This document shows, one piece after another, positions 34,951-42,952 of a DNA stretch of 43,279 nt; the stretch's first letter is position 1; each line of letters begins with the position of its first letter. The stretch spans positions 1-43,279 of the forward strand of contig JANQHN010000433.1 of assembly GCA_028282665.1 (NCBI GenBank), given 5' to 3'. The DNA is from Phycisphaerae bacterium. GTDB taxonomy: Bacteria > Planctomycetota > Phycisphaerae > UBA1845. The translations under genes and the position numbers were made by a program. Below the pieces are notes generated by a model. That model ran no database searches and was not told the origin of the DNA. It worked only from the letters and a program-made list of their open reading frames with translations.

Positions 34951-36432
34951 ATGTCCAGCGAATTGTTCCATCGAATCGAACACCACGCCCAAAACCGAGG
35001 GGACGCGCTGGCATTGGTAGAACTGAATTCAGTTGGTGGATGTTGCCGTGAAATCAACTACTGTGAATTGATCGATGATGTGCATGCACTTTCCACGCTT
35101 TTCACTCCCTACATGTCAACGCCGCAAGTTGTCATTGTATCTTTGCCCAACAACATTGCCACTGTACTGATTTCGTTAGCAATTCGTCAGGCGGGTGGAA
35201 TTGCATTTCCGGTGGATGGAGGCATTACGCTGGCTGAATTGGAGCGAATTGTTGTAGCCTGCGGAGCACGTCTTGCGGTTGGTGACCGGAAAAGTACACC
35301 CAAGCTCGAGTCGGCAGGATTATCGACGTTCAATGCGCAGGATGGTGGGGATGTCGATTCGCTGTTTTCTGGCGTCTTCGAATTACCACCAACAGTCGAT
35401 TGGATCGACGTTCCGGGGCTTATGCTCCAAAGCTCTGGGACCACGGGAGGGCCGAAGATCGTATACCGCGATGCGCAGTCGTTAGACGCAGTAGCCCGCA
35501 ACGTCGCGCACAGCGTCCGACTTACTCCTGAAGACCGCGTGCTTGGGCTTGTGCCGGTGAGCCATTCATACGGTATGGAAAACGCATTCACCGGTCCGCT
35601 TTGGGCGGGAGCATGCGTCCATTTGCTGCAAGGATTCGATGTAGGAGTCGTGCAGGGGCAACTGGAAATGGGAGGCATCACCGTGTTTCCCGGCGTGCCC
35701 GCGATTTTTGAGATGCTTGCCTCGCGTGGAGTGGGGGCTACCTATCCCGCGCTGCGCTGCGCATACTCTGCGGGCGCGATCTTACCGCAATCTGTGTTCG
35801 ATGCATTTTTTGCGCACTGTGGTATTCGTCTAGGGCAACTCTACGGCGCGACGGAGATTGGGTCGGTGACGTTTAATAATCCCGACGATTCAGAGCACGA
35901 TCCGACGAGTGTCGGCATGGGGATGAAAGACGCGGAGATACGGACGGTTGCCCCAAAAGCATCTAACGCCGATTCGCACCTAGCCGCTGGCGAAGAGGGC
36001 GAAGTGCTCGTTCGAGCGGCCTCGATGATGCGAGGGTACGTCGATGTGGATGAATCGCCGTTTGTGGACGGTTTCTTTCGGACGGGCGATTTGGGGCGAC
36101 TCGATGAACGCGGACGCTTAACCATTACAGGGCGAATGAAATTGTTGATCGAAGTGGGGTCGTTGAAAGTAAATCCTCTGGAAGTTGAGGATGTTATCAA
36201 AAGTCATGCCGCCGTAAGAGACTGCATCGTTATGCCGTTGCACATTACGGCGACGATCAACCGGATTCGGGCACTGGTTGAGTTGAATGAGGGGTTCAGT
36301 GAAAATGTTTTGCCTACGATACGCGAACATGCTCAGGACAAACTTAGTCCCCACAAAATCCCTCGCCGCATCGATGTCGTAGGTCAATTTCCTCGGTCGC
36401 CTACCGGGAAAGTCCTCAGGCAGTTGCTTTAA
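34951..36432 (+). CDS. AMP-forming acyl/aryl ligase (ANL family)
   Basis: The 493-residue enzyme has all core ANL motifs: LMLQSSGTTGGPKIVY (phosphate loop), VPVSHSYGMEN, GQLYGATEIGSV, GFFRTGDLGRLDERGRLTIT, GRMKLLIEVGSLKVNPLEVE and the catalytic lysine in RSPTGKVLR. It adenylates a carboxylic acid and passes it to CoA or an acyl carrier protein. Beside a chorismatase and carrier protein, the likely substrate is 3-hydroxybenzoate or a halogenated form; this is inferred from context. ATG 34951 starts the family-like sequence; the frame is open back to 34849 inside the preceding gene. No ribosome-binding site is evident. Confidence 0.87.
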   Translation: MSSELFHRIEHHAQNRGDALALVELNSVGGCCREINYCELIDDVHALSTLFTPYMSTPQVVIVSLPNNIATVLISLAIRQAGGIAFPVDGGITLAELERIVVACGARLAVGDRKSTPKLESAGLSTFNAQDGGDVDSLFSGVFELPPTVDWIDVPGLMLQSSGTTGGPKIVYRDAQSLDAVARNVAHSVRLTPEDRVLGLVPVSHSYGMENAFTGPLWAGACVHLLQGFDVGVVQGQLEMGGITVFPGVPAIFEMLASRGVGATYPALRCAYSAGAILPQSVFDAFFAHCGIRLGQLYGATEIGSVTFNNPDDSEHDPTSVGMGMKDAEIRTVAPKASNADSHLAAGEEGEVLVRAASMMRGYVDVDESPFVDGFFRTGDLGRLDERGRLTITGRMKLLIEVGSLKVNPLEVEDVIKSHAAVRDCIVMPLHITATINRIRALVELNEGFSENVLPTIREHAQDKLSPHKIPRRIDVVGQFPRSPTGKVLRQLL

Positions 36433-36543
36433 CGCTGACGCCTTGCTTGCCGATCAGAATTCAGATACCGTCTTGCCCACGCGGTGGAAATCTCGCGGCT
36501 AAATCCAATCAGCGCGAATTATCGCGCAAATCAGACCTTCAAG

Positions 36544-36630
36544 GGAGGCGTGGCCGAGCGGCTGAAGGCGACGGTTTTGAAAACCGTTGTACGGGAGACC
36601 GTACCGGGGGTTCGAATCCCTCCGCCTCCG
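36544..36630 (+). tRNA. tRNA-Ser (anticodon TGA)
   Basis: An 87-base class II tRNA: acceptor GGAGGCG with CGCCTCC and discriminator G, anticodon stem ACGGT/ACCGT with loop TTTGAAA (anticodon TGA at 36578-36580), long variable arm TGTACGGGAGACCGTACC and T arm with GGTTCGAATCC. CCA is not encoded. A run of seven T follows at 36631-36637. tRNA-Ser genes are common integration sites, and accessory-looking sequence starts right after it. Confidence 0.94.
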
Positions 36631-36945
36631 TTTTTTTCCTACCTTCTCAATAATTCTAAACAGGAAACGGGTTTTGCGCAAAAGTAAAATCGTCGTAAAT
36701 GTTTATAATTGCGTAACTTGCGCTGGATTTTGTGGATGTCGAGGTTTTGCGCGGCGCAGGTCGAATCGGGGGGCTTTGCGCAGAATCGGGGTAGGTTTTG
36801 CGCAGTCGGGAATTGACGTAAGTGACGAGTGAATCATTGGGTTACGGCGATTCGCGCAAAACTCGACTTTGCGCAATGCGCACGACTTTACGCATGATGT
36901 CGTGCGTCGGTGCTGCAATTTATGTGCTTCTGGCGTACACATTGC
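36631..36945. repeat. Cluster of TTTTGCGCA-like repeats after tRNA-Ser
   Basis: This 315-base gene-free region has at least six copies of a TTTTGCGCA-like motif in both orientations: the perfect palindrome TTTTGCGCAAAA (36672-36683), then copies at 36745, 36775, 36796, 36853 (reverse) and 36868, plus a short TGCGCA at 36877. Two copies continue as CGCAGAATCGGG and CGCAGTCGGG. The arrangement resembles iterons or arm-type protein-binding sites of an integrated element. No second copy of the tRNA 3' end was seen in the rest of the window. Confidence 0.55.
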
Positions 36946-38199
36946 CTAGTTTGCCCCGCTCCCCTTTTGGTAAGTTGGCCACCGATTGACCACGCCCAGC
37001 GCAGCAACGCCTGCCTCATCTTCGCGGAATTCGGACAGCAGAACCTCCACGCGATCGACAGCCAGTCGTGTCTCGCGGTGTGGTCCGGTCGCGTACGCCG
37101 GATCGTCAGCCATCGCGACCAAACGGGAGAGCAAGCTGTCGGGAAGTAGGCCAACCTGCATGAACATCGGAAGGGTTGCCGCCAAAGTGGTCTTGGCGGA
37201 TTTGTCGCCCTGGGCAGCGGCCAGGATCAGTGACCGCTCGTTGCCCGGCCAGGTCGCGATCGCCTCCGCGATCGTCGCGGGCTTGTCGGTCAGTTCGGCC
37301 GGTGGTTTGACGCTTCGGGCCTCGTCGAGAGCCTGAAGCGAACGACGAACGAGGCTATCGCGTGACTCGCGTGCGCGGACCTTTGAAGGGGGAATCGAAG
37401 AGGCTGTCGGCTCATGCTTCGAACGGTCGATCGTCTGTAGCGCGACCTGCTCGACTCGCGCGTCGCTTCGCAGGCGGAATTCCTCGGCTGCGTTGACGGC
37501 TCGGAGATACCACTTCTCGAATTCATATCGAGCCCACCTCGAAAGCGGTTTGAACGGGTATCGAGAACGGTCAGTATCGTAAGAATAGTAACAATCGATG
37601 GTCGCGATGATATCCGATGGCGCGTACGATCGACGAAGCAATCGCAACGCGGACTCCATTGCCTTATTGTCGATTGTCTTGATATTACCGATTCGAAAAG
37701 CCCACCAGGCGGCAACGCGAATCGCTCCGGTCGCATCTTTAGCGGTTGCCTCCAGGACACGCGAGGCGGCCATCTGCTGGTGCCTGTCAGAGAGTGCGCC
37801 GACGCCGCCGGTTCGGTGGCGTTTAACCCATAGTTCCAGCGTCCGCTTGGAGATACCGTGCTCGTCCGCTACGGCGTTTTTGATTGCAGTCCGGTGTCCT
37901 TGGTTATCCGCCTGGTCGAGTCGCTCCTGATAGTCCTTGACGGCTGCCGCGCGACGGTTGGCCTTGGCTTGCTTGTCGGTGATCTTTGCAGGCTGCGGCG
38001 CTTCGCCCGGTCGGGCGAGACGATAGTCGATTGCGCATTCCGTGCGACCGGTGACGCGCTTGCCCTCGCGAATTGCGCGAGCGTCTGCGTCGAGGTCGCC
38101 GCCCACCTCATAAGGAAAACGTACGACGCCTGTGACGTGATCGCCGTCGCGAGAAGCCTCGATTTCGAGGCTGGCAAAATAGGTGTTCCTAATATTCAA
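36946..38199 (-). CDS. HTH-containing protein of unknown function
   Basis: The 417-residue protein has a basic N-terminal third with a helix-turn-helix-like segment ISKRTLELWVKRHRTGGVGAL, similar in style to the head domains of transposases and integrases. No DDE or tyrosine-recombinase catalytic motif follows; the rest is helical with SRWARYEFEKWYLRAVNAAE and an Ala/Leu-rich C-terminal half. The start is TTG at 38199 with GAGGA four bases upstream. It ends next to the TTTTGCGCA repeats, so it may bind them; this is inference. It could be a replication or recombination accessory protein of an integrated element. I do not recognise the family. Confidence 0.55.
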   Translation of the reverse strand: MNIRNTYFASLEIEASRDGDHVTGVVRFPYEVGGDLDADARAIREGKRVTGRTECAIDYRLARPGEAPQPAKITDKQAKANRRAAAVKDYQERLDQADNQGHRTAIKNAVADEHGISKRTLELWVKRHRTGGVGALSDRHQQMAASRVLEATAKDATGAIRVAAWWAFRIGNIKTIDNKAMESALRLLRRSYAPSDIIATIDCYYSYDTDRSRYPFKPLSRWARYEFEKWYLRAVNAAEEFRLRSDARVEQVALQTIDRSKHEPTASSIPPSKVRARESRDSLVRRSLQALDEARSVKPPAELTDKPATIAEAIATWPGNERSLILAAAQGDKSAKTTLAATLPMFMQVGLLPDSLLSRLVAMADDPAYATGPHRETRLAVDRVEVLLSEFREDEAGVAALGVVNRWPTYQKGSGAN

Positions 38200-38371
38200 T
38201 TTTCCTCACCCGCTATGTATACCATGTGCGAATTCAACTTACTGTTTCGAGAAACGAGTACTGTCGAAGAACCTAACTTCGAGGCATATTGCCTTGATCT
38301 AGCGCTAGTCGACCTCTTTGACAGATTAAAACCTGACAGAGCAATGCTCATTTTCATGAACAGCGTCGGTT

Positions 38372-40681
38372 CTAGCAGAGTTCGCCCAGAGCCTGCTTTA
38401 TAGCCGTTTGTAGCCTACTATTGTCGGATCGTACGGTATCGCGGTGCCGAGGGTGAACGAAGACTCGGACGCGCTGGAGGTCCCTGGCGAATCCATTGTG
38501 AACACCGTACACAATGCCGGATACATCTTGCAGTGGTACAACACCTCGCGTATGTGTCAGTACATTAACATCTTCTCCGAGTCGCCGCCGCCATTGTGGA
38601 ATGTCTAGCAGAACATCTACTTTGTCATCGCGTAAATCCAAAACGCACGAAATACTGGACCGCAGGGAGGAACAAACTTTTGCCAGCTCAGTGGCCCCAA
38701 GATCTGCTAGCTTATCACATAGCACGCGCATACTCGCCTCACTTTCGGCGCGATTTATTTGAAACGCTTGCTCGAAAGTGACTGGCCGGTCGGCGAGTAG
38801 CATTGTGGCGAGATCTACAAGATCCTCTCGGTTTTCCTTGGCTGCCGCATTCTTTAGGAGATTTAAGACGTGCGTTTCATTCCCCCAAAGCGCCGTTTCA
38901 AGCAGTTTGCTTTGCGATAACGACGACAGTGAACAGCCTTCAATGAGTAAGTGTCTAATCATCGCATGTAGTGCACGATTCGGCTGATTCCAGTATATGC
39001 GTTTGTACATCCAGTATCGTTGGGTGACTATTTGCTCGACCACGGAAAGTCCTGCGCTGGTTACGGCAACGCTCCCATCATGGAAGACAATGTGTTCAAG
39101 CAGCTCATCGAGGTCAATGGGGTCGCTTTGTGAGATTCCAAGGTGCCAAGCGTCGCGGCGCAGATAATCTACGATCCGAACGCCGAGCGATCCATCTAGC
39201 AAGGAGTGCATAAATCGAAATGCGGGATCTCTCAATGTGGTCGTGTTACCTGCTAGAAGACCTGTCAGGCTACTCAAATTCACACTCGGGAAGTGTTTTC
39301 GGATAATACTTTCAAGTGATGCACCACCTTGGGGAGGTGATTCAGAAAGCAGCTTCTGTAGTAAAGTGCTCTGGTTAAAGGAGGAGAACATTTCCTGCCC
39401 GCAGTCGCCAAGCGCTCGCAACACATGGGCAAACGGATAGTCTGCCAGATTGCAGAGTGCTGCCGACACAAGGGCGGTTTCCACGGCTGGCTGGTTAAAA
39501 TGCTGAAGAAACTCCTTGCTGTTAGCAAGAACTGCGAGATACTGTCGCATGTTCTCAAAAGCGCCAAGACTATGTTCATATCGTGTGTGGTTTGCCCCAG
39601 CGAACACTGCATCACCCATCATTAACTGTGGTACTTGCTTCAGGCGGAGCACTCCTGGATGGTGGAGAAGCCTACGGATGCGCGCGGATGTAATTGTAGG
39701 TTGTACCGGGACAAGGCGCGGACGTCTGCTTGGGAAACTCTCTGTCAACTCTGGTACCGCAGCAACGGTGCGATGAATTGGACGTAGCCACTCGATCCGT
39801 TCCTCAAGTTCGGTTACCGCGTGAGGACCGGTTCCGTTCTCTACAGCTGTGAGTAGCTCTTTGAGTGCCTCTTGCCATGGTTCGGCTGGAGCGTCAGTCG
39901 GAAGCACACGGAGCATATTCAAACCGGTGTGCGCGATTGCATACAGATCCCAGTGTGGCTGGAGAGTGGCAAGATCGCGGCGAGGAATCCGGGAGGTGAG
40001 GACTTTACGGACGCTCAGCGGCGAATAGTCTTTCGTACCGGCGACAAATACTTCGTCATCAGAATCTATGGACGACGGATCTAACAGCTTACCCACACCG
40101 AGATCGCCGAGTACTACTGTTTGCTGCGGAGGGACACCTTCTAAGAAGATGTTTTTCGGTGCGATGTCGCAGTGGTAGAGATGCTTGGAGTGAAGATGGG
40201 CTACGCCCCTACACAGGGCCAGAAGGAAGTCGAGCAGATGCTCAGAGGCATCCTGCAAGGTTAATTTCAGGTCACCGTTGTCCATTACGCGTTGGAGAGT
40301 TGGGCCACACACGTAGTCAGTCACAATGTAGGGTATCTGATTCGATGAGGCGGATTCCGGCGTATACACGCCGACATCGATCACTTTGATGAGATTTTCA
40401 TGTCGGACAGCGGCAACGTTTACCAGTTCCTCGAAAAATTGTGATGCGCTAATAGGCCCAGAATCCCGATGTGCGGTTAATGCGGCTATTTTGTCACTGT
40501 ACACGAAGAACTTGATTGCCCGCTTAATCTTGATATCATCGCGCAACTCCTGTTCGGCAAGAAACACGACGCCTGAGCCTCCTTCCCCTAATGGCTCAGC
40601 CTGGGTTCTTACATTAGCCTCATTGTTGGCGGATACGATGCGATATGACTTGACTTTGTCACCGTGTGCGAAAGCGAGCAT
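38372..40681 (-). CDS. Ser/Thr kinase fused to a degenerate SAMHD1-like HD domain
   Basis: Residues about 30-300 form a protein kinase domain: G-loop LGEGGSGVVFLAE, AIKFFVY lysine, LYHCDIAPKNIFL (HCD for HRD, with catalytic Asp and Asn kept), LGDLGVGKL (DLG for DFG) and AGTKDYSPLSV. From about 330 follows a SAMHD1/dGTPase-like HD region: HHPGVLRLKQVPQLM, FAGANHTRYEHSLGAF with the first histidine, then LCNLADYPFAH where the family has LCHDLGHGPFSH, so the HD pair is lost, and RIVDYLRRDAWHLGI with the late Asp. The kinase looks active and the HD part is likely a sensor or scaffold. A TTG at 40729 would add 16 residues; I prefer ATG 40681, though its ribosome-binding site is weak. A duplicated 104-base sequence lies upstream of it and of the next gene. 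Confidence 0.82.
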   Translation of the reverse strand: MLAFAHGDKVKSYRIVSANNEANVRTQAEPLGEGGSGVVFLAEQELRDDIKIKRAIKFFVYSDKIAALTAHRDSGPISASQFFEELVNVAAVRHENLIKVIDVGVYTPESASSNQIPYIVTDYVCGPTLQRVMDNGDLKLTLQDASEHLLDFLLALCRGVAHLHSKHLYHCDIAPKNIFLEGVPPQQTVVLGDLGVGKLLDPSSIDSDDEVFVAGTKDYSPLSVRKVLTSRIPRRDLATLQPHWDLYAIAHTGLNMLRVLPTDAPAEPWQEALKELLTAVENGTGPHAVTELEERIEWLRPIHRTVAAVPELTESFPSRRPRLVPVQPTITSARIRRLLHHPGVLRLKQVPQLMMGDAVFAGANHTRYEHSLGAFENMRQYLAVLANSKEFLQHFNQPAVETALVSAALCNLADYPFAHVLRALGDCGQEMFSSFNQSTLLQKLLSESPPQGGASLESIIRKHFPSVNLSSLTGLLAGNTTTLRDPAFRFMHSLLDGSLGVRIVDYLRRDAWHLGISQSDPIDLDELLEHIVFHDGSVAVTSAGLSVVEQIVTQRYWMYKRIYWNQPNRALHAMIRHLLIEGCSLSSLSQSKLLETALWGNETHVLNLLKNAAAKENREDLVDLATMLLADRPVTFEQAFQINRAESEASMRVLCDKLADLGATELAKVCSSLRSSISCVLDLRDDKVDVLLDIPQWRRRLGEDVNVLTHTRGVVPLQDVSGIVYGVHNGFARDLQRVRVFVHPRHRDTVRSDNSRLQTAIKQALGELC

Positions 40682-40809
40682 CTTCGAGCGATTTGAGGTC
40701 AATGGTTCAACCTTCTGTGTTCTGCGCAAGAGTGCTAACCCATATCAATACGCCCTACAAATGCGATATGACTCCAACATCGCAATATACCAAAAACTAT
40801 CTTGCCTAG

Positions 40810-40902
40810 CTACCGTGCGGTTCTGGTTTGCTTCTTCCACATGTTCGAGTGATGAGTTGACGTTGCCATCCATTCTACCGCTCGTTGGCATGTCACTTCC
40901 AT
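40810..40902 (-). other. Short open frame duplicated from the 5' region of the pentapeptide gene
   Basis: ATG 40902, with GGAG about nine bases upstream, opens a 30-codon frame (MEVTCQRAVEWMATSTHHSN then MWKKQTRTAR). The same peptide with few changes (MEVTCHRAVEWAATSTRHSN) can be read in frame upstream of the pentapeptide gene, from 42458. Several differences are in third codon positions. It may be a leader peptide, a duplicated gene fragment or chance within a conserved regulatory repeat. Confidence 0.35.
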
Positions 40903-40943
40903 GGGGTATTGCTCCGCACCATAAATCCAACTCTCGGACGTTG
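40840..40943 (-). repeat. 104-base duplicated upstream sequence, copy A
   Basis: This copy aligns without gaps to 42396-42499, about 84% identical by hand count (87 of 104). It lies 159 bases before the kinase-HD start codon at 40681. Shared blocks include CACTCGAACATG, GTCAACTC, GGAAGTGAC and CAACGTCCGAGAGT on the minus strand. A shared promoter or operator would let one signal control both genes. Confidence 0.8.
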
Positions 40944-40952
40944 CCGCACCGG

Positions 40953-42380
40953 TCAAACCGTGTTCGATAGTTCTTTGATAGGCACAAACACCTCAGTCAT
41001 TATTGCCCAACGACCGATGCTCCAGAGGGTCGAAAGGGCTGCGAACCATAGGAAAACTCTTGCCCATTGATGAATGCGATATAAATTTTCGTATTCTCTC
41101 AGACCGGGGGTCACATGCGAGCGTTCCTCAGCGTCTCTTAGTGAACTCACTCTGAGCGTCAGAAACGCTCGACAGGCGTTGTACGCGACGACGATTGCCC
41201 CCAGCACGATTGTCAAATATCCGCTGGTCCAACCCAGGAGTACCCAGATTGCTCCAGTATTCTTGAAATTTCGATCTAGATCTTCCTTCCACGCATCGAT
41301 TACTGATGCCCGGTATTCACAAGCAGCGTCCGCGACATCGGGTAACCACGGCGCGTGCATAGCGTGATCATACGCCGTCTCATTGAAGCGGTTCTCTGCT
41401 TCAATGAGTCCACCTTCAAGTAACTCCGCACGATTGATGACATACTTCTGAGCTTGCGATAGGCCTGACAGGTATAAGAACTTGCCGATGTACGGTGAGA
41501 AGAACGCGATCAACAGGAGCAGGTGAACGAAGAACCACGGACCGGTGTAGCTGCGACGAAGCACGGACCAAGGGTCTTTGGCGTTGCCTTCAATACGTGC
41601 GCGAAACACGCTGTTGTCATCGAATCGTAGGCCGGATACTAATCGCAGGTCTGCTTTCTCGAAATTGGCCTCCAGTAGTTCCGCCCCTTCGAGGTGTGCA
41701 TGGTACAGATTCGCCCCTTCGAGGTGTGCATGGTACAGATTCGCCCCTTCGAGGTTGGCGTTGCTCAGTTCCGCTCCTTCGAGGCTGGCTCTCGCCAGTT
41801 TCGCCTGTTCGAGCTGGGCACGCCACAGGTTCGCCCGTTCGAGCTGGGCACGCCACAGGTTCGCCCGTTCGAACTGGGCACGCCACAGGTTCGCCCGTTC
41901 GAGGTTGGCGTTGTTCAGTTTCGCCTGTTTGAGGTTGGCAAGTCTCAGATCCACCCCTTCGAGGTTGGCTCTCACCAGTTCCGCCCGTTCGAGCTGAGCA
42001 CGCCACAGTTTCGCCCGTTTGAGGTTGGCGTTGTTCAGTTCCGCCCCTTCGAGGTGGGCCCCCTGCAGCCACGCCTCTTCGAGGTGTGCTCCCATCAACT
42101 CCGCCCCTTCGAGGTGAATGAACTCACGAGGCTTTTGTCCCTGTAGTGAATCAGCCCATTTATTCCATTCATCTAAACGCTTCTCCGTTTCCAGATCTGC
42201 GGTGGCTTTGTCCGCGTCGAGGTTTCGCACAAGCCGTTCTAGGTGTGACCAATCGCCTTGGAACATGCGATGCTCTTTCCGCAATCGCTTAAGCATCTCC
42301 GGCGAACTGACTTTGTCTTCGTTGTAAGGCTCGGTGGAGCGTTCATCTTTGTAGGATGGGTTCGAAGGTTCGGCGGCCAT
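40953..42380 (-). CDS. Pentapeptide-repeat protein with C-terminal membrane domain
   Basis: The 475-residue protein starts with a charged helical region (about 1-90: EMLKRLRKEHRMFQGDWSHL, ETEKRLDEWNKWADSLQGQ). About 30 pentapeptides of the A(N/E)Lxx type follow, such as GAELMGAHLEEAW and ANLWRAQLERANL, which form a right-handed beta-helix. The last third has three membrane helices (FFVHLLLLIAFFSPYIG, IWVLLGWTSGYLTIVLGAIV, VFLWFAALSTLWSIG). Such proteins can be membrane effectors or scaffolds. ATG 42380 has GGGAG about ten bases upstream; the frame stays open to 43076, but most of that crosses the S24 gene. A start at 42458 is possible. Its upstream sequence is duplicated before the kinase-HD gene, suggesting joint control. 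Confidence 0.82.
   Translation of the reverse strand: MAAEPSNPSYKDERSTEPYNEDKVSSPEMLKRLRKEHRMFQGDWSHLERLVRNLDADKATADLETEKRLDEWNKWADSLQGQKPREFIHLEGAELMGAHLEEAWLQGAHLEGAELNNANLKRAKLWRAQLERAELVRANLEGVDLRLANLKQAKLNNANLERANLWRAQFERANLWRAQLERANLWRAQLEQAKLARASLEGAELSNANLEGANLYHAHLEGANLYHAHLEGAELLEANFEKADLRLVSGLRFDDNSVFRARIEGNAKDPWSVLRRSYTGPWFFVHLLLLIAFFSPYIGKFLYLSGLSQAQKYVINRAELLEGGLIEAENRFNETAYDHAMHAPWLPDVADAACEYRASVIDAWKEDLDRNFKNTGAIWVLLGWTSGYLTIVLGAIVVAYNACRAFLTLRVSSLRDAEERSHVTPGLREYENLYRIHQWARVFLWFAALSTLWSIGRWAIMTEVFVPIKELSNTV
41670..42117 (-). repeat. Tandem DNA repeats encoding the pentapeptide helix
   Basis: The coding DNA of the pentapeptide helix is itself repetitive in 15- and 30-base units. 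The block CGCCACAGGTTCGCCCGTTC recurs around 41821-41900 and CCTTCGAGGTGTGCATGGTA recurs around 41687-41737, nearly unchanged. Recent expansion by slippage or unequal exchange is likely. Confidence 0.85.
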
Positions 42381-42395
42381 GGCCTGTTTCTCCCG

Positions 42396-42499
42396 CATGT
42401 TCGAGTGACGAGTTGACGTTGCCGCCCATTCTACTGCGCGGTGACAGGTCACTTCCATGCGGTATTGCTCTACGACAGAATACCCACTCTCGGACGTTG
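42396..42499 (-). repeat. 104-base duplicated upstream sequence, copy B
   Basis: Gap-free partner of copy A (40840-40943). It lies just upstream of the pentapeptide gene start at 42380 and touches the -35 region of the divergent S24-like gene, so a factor bound here could act on both directions. Confidence 0.8.
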
Positions 42500-42525
42500 T
42501 GGGTAGGTATTTGTTTGGGTATAAT
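42497..42525 (+). promoter_or_regulatory. Sigma-70-type promoter of the S24-like gene
   Basis: TTGTGG (42497-42502) and TATAAT (42520-42525) are separated by 17 bases. Transcription would begin about 14 bases before the GGAGG ribosome-binding site-to-ATG stretch (42532-42546). The -10 box is a perfect consensus. Confidence 0.7.
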
Positions 42526-42545
42526 ACCGGTGGAGGATTGAAACC

Positions 42546-42881
42546 ATGAACTATCACAAAAGCCGATCGGACGTGCCGCTCAACGCAGATGAAATCTTGC
42601 GAGCAGGGCCGCAAAGCTTTTCGTTTACAGTGCGCGATGACTCGATGATTGGAGCCGGTATCCGGCCGGGTGACCAAGTTATTGGTGATTGGCCTTGCGA
42701 CGTGAACCCTGGCGCGGTGGTCCTGGCGCTGTTTGACGGAGAATCGTCGATCAGGCGAGTCGTGCGTGAAGGCAATCGACTCTGGCTCGTTTCGGAGAAT
42801 CCCAATCGCCGCGAGCGAACGGCCGCGACTGACGTCATCATCCAAGGTGTGATGCGCACAGTGGTCCGCCGGTTCACGTGA
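42546..42881 (+). CDS. S24/LexA-UmuD-like domain protein lacking the catalytic lysine
   Basis: The 111-residue protein is a single S24 peptidase-like domain: FTVRDDSMIGAGIRPGDQVI with the nucleophile position Ser33, then GAVVLALFDGESSIRRVV and LWLVSENP. UmuD and LexA use a Ser-Lys pair; at the lysine position (TVKKL in UmuD) this protein has Arg70, so self-cleavage is doubtful. No DNA-binding domain is present. GGAGG lies nine bases before the ATG, with a consensus promoter upstream. It is divergent from the pentapeptide gene. A role as regulatory partner or as a degenerate UmuD-like subunit is inference. Confidence 0.8.
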   Translation: MNYHKSRSDVPLNADEILRAGPQSFSFTVRDDSMIGAGIRPGDQVIGDWPCDVNPGAVVLALFDGESSIRRVVREGNRLWLVSENPNRRERTAATDVIIQGVMRTVVRRFT

Positions 42882-42952
42882 CGGAAATAGCATTGCCTGA
42901 TGATCGCTCTGCAACATGACAAACCTTATAGAGTTAGCGCCGAAATACGGCA

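Noticed and set aside
37858-38403. 181-codon plus-strand frame
   Set aside because: Mostly antisense to the HTH gene; the non-overlapping part lacks a ribosome-binding site and overlaps the kinase-HD gene end.
41670-42117. CRISPR-like regular repeats
   Set aside because: The units are in-frame coding repeats without unique spacers of constant length.
41495-42146. Long plus-strand open frames with repeated GVVQFRPFEV-like sequence
   Set aside because: They are antisense shadows of the pentapeptide repeats; any 15-base periodic coding DNA stays open in other frames.
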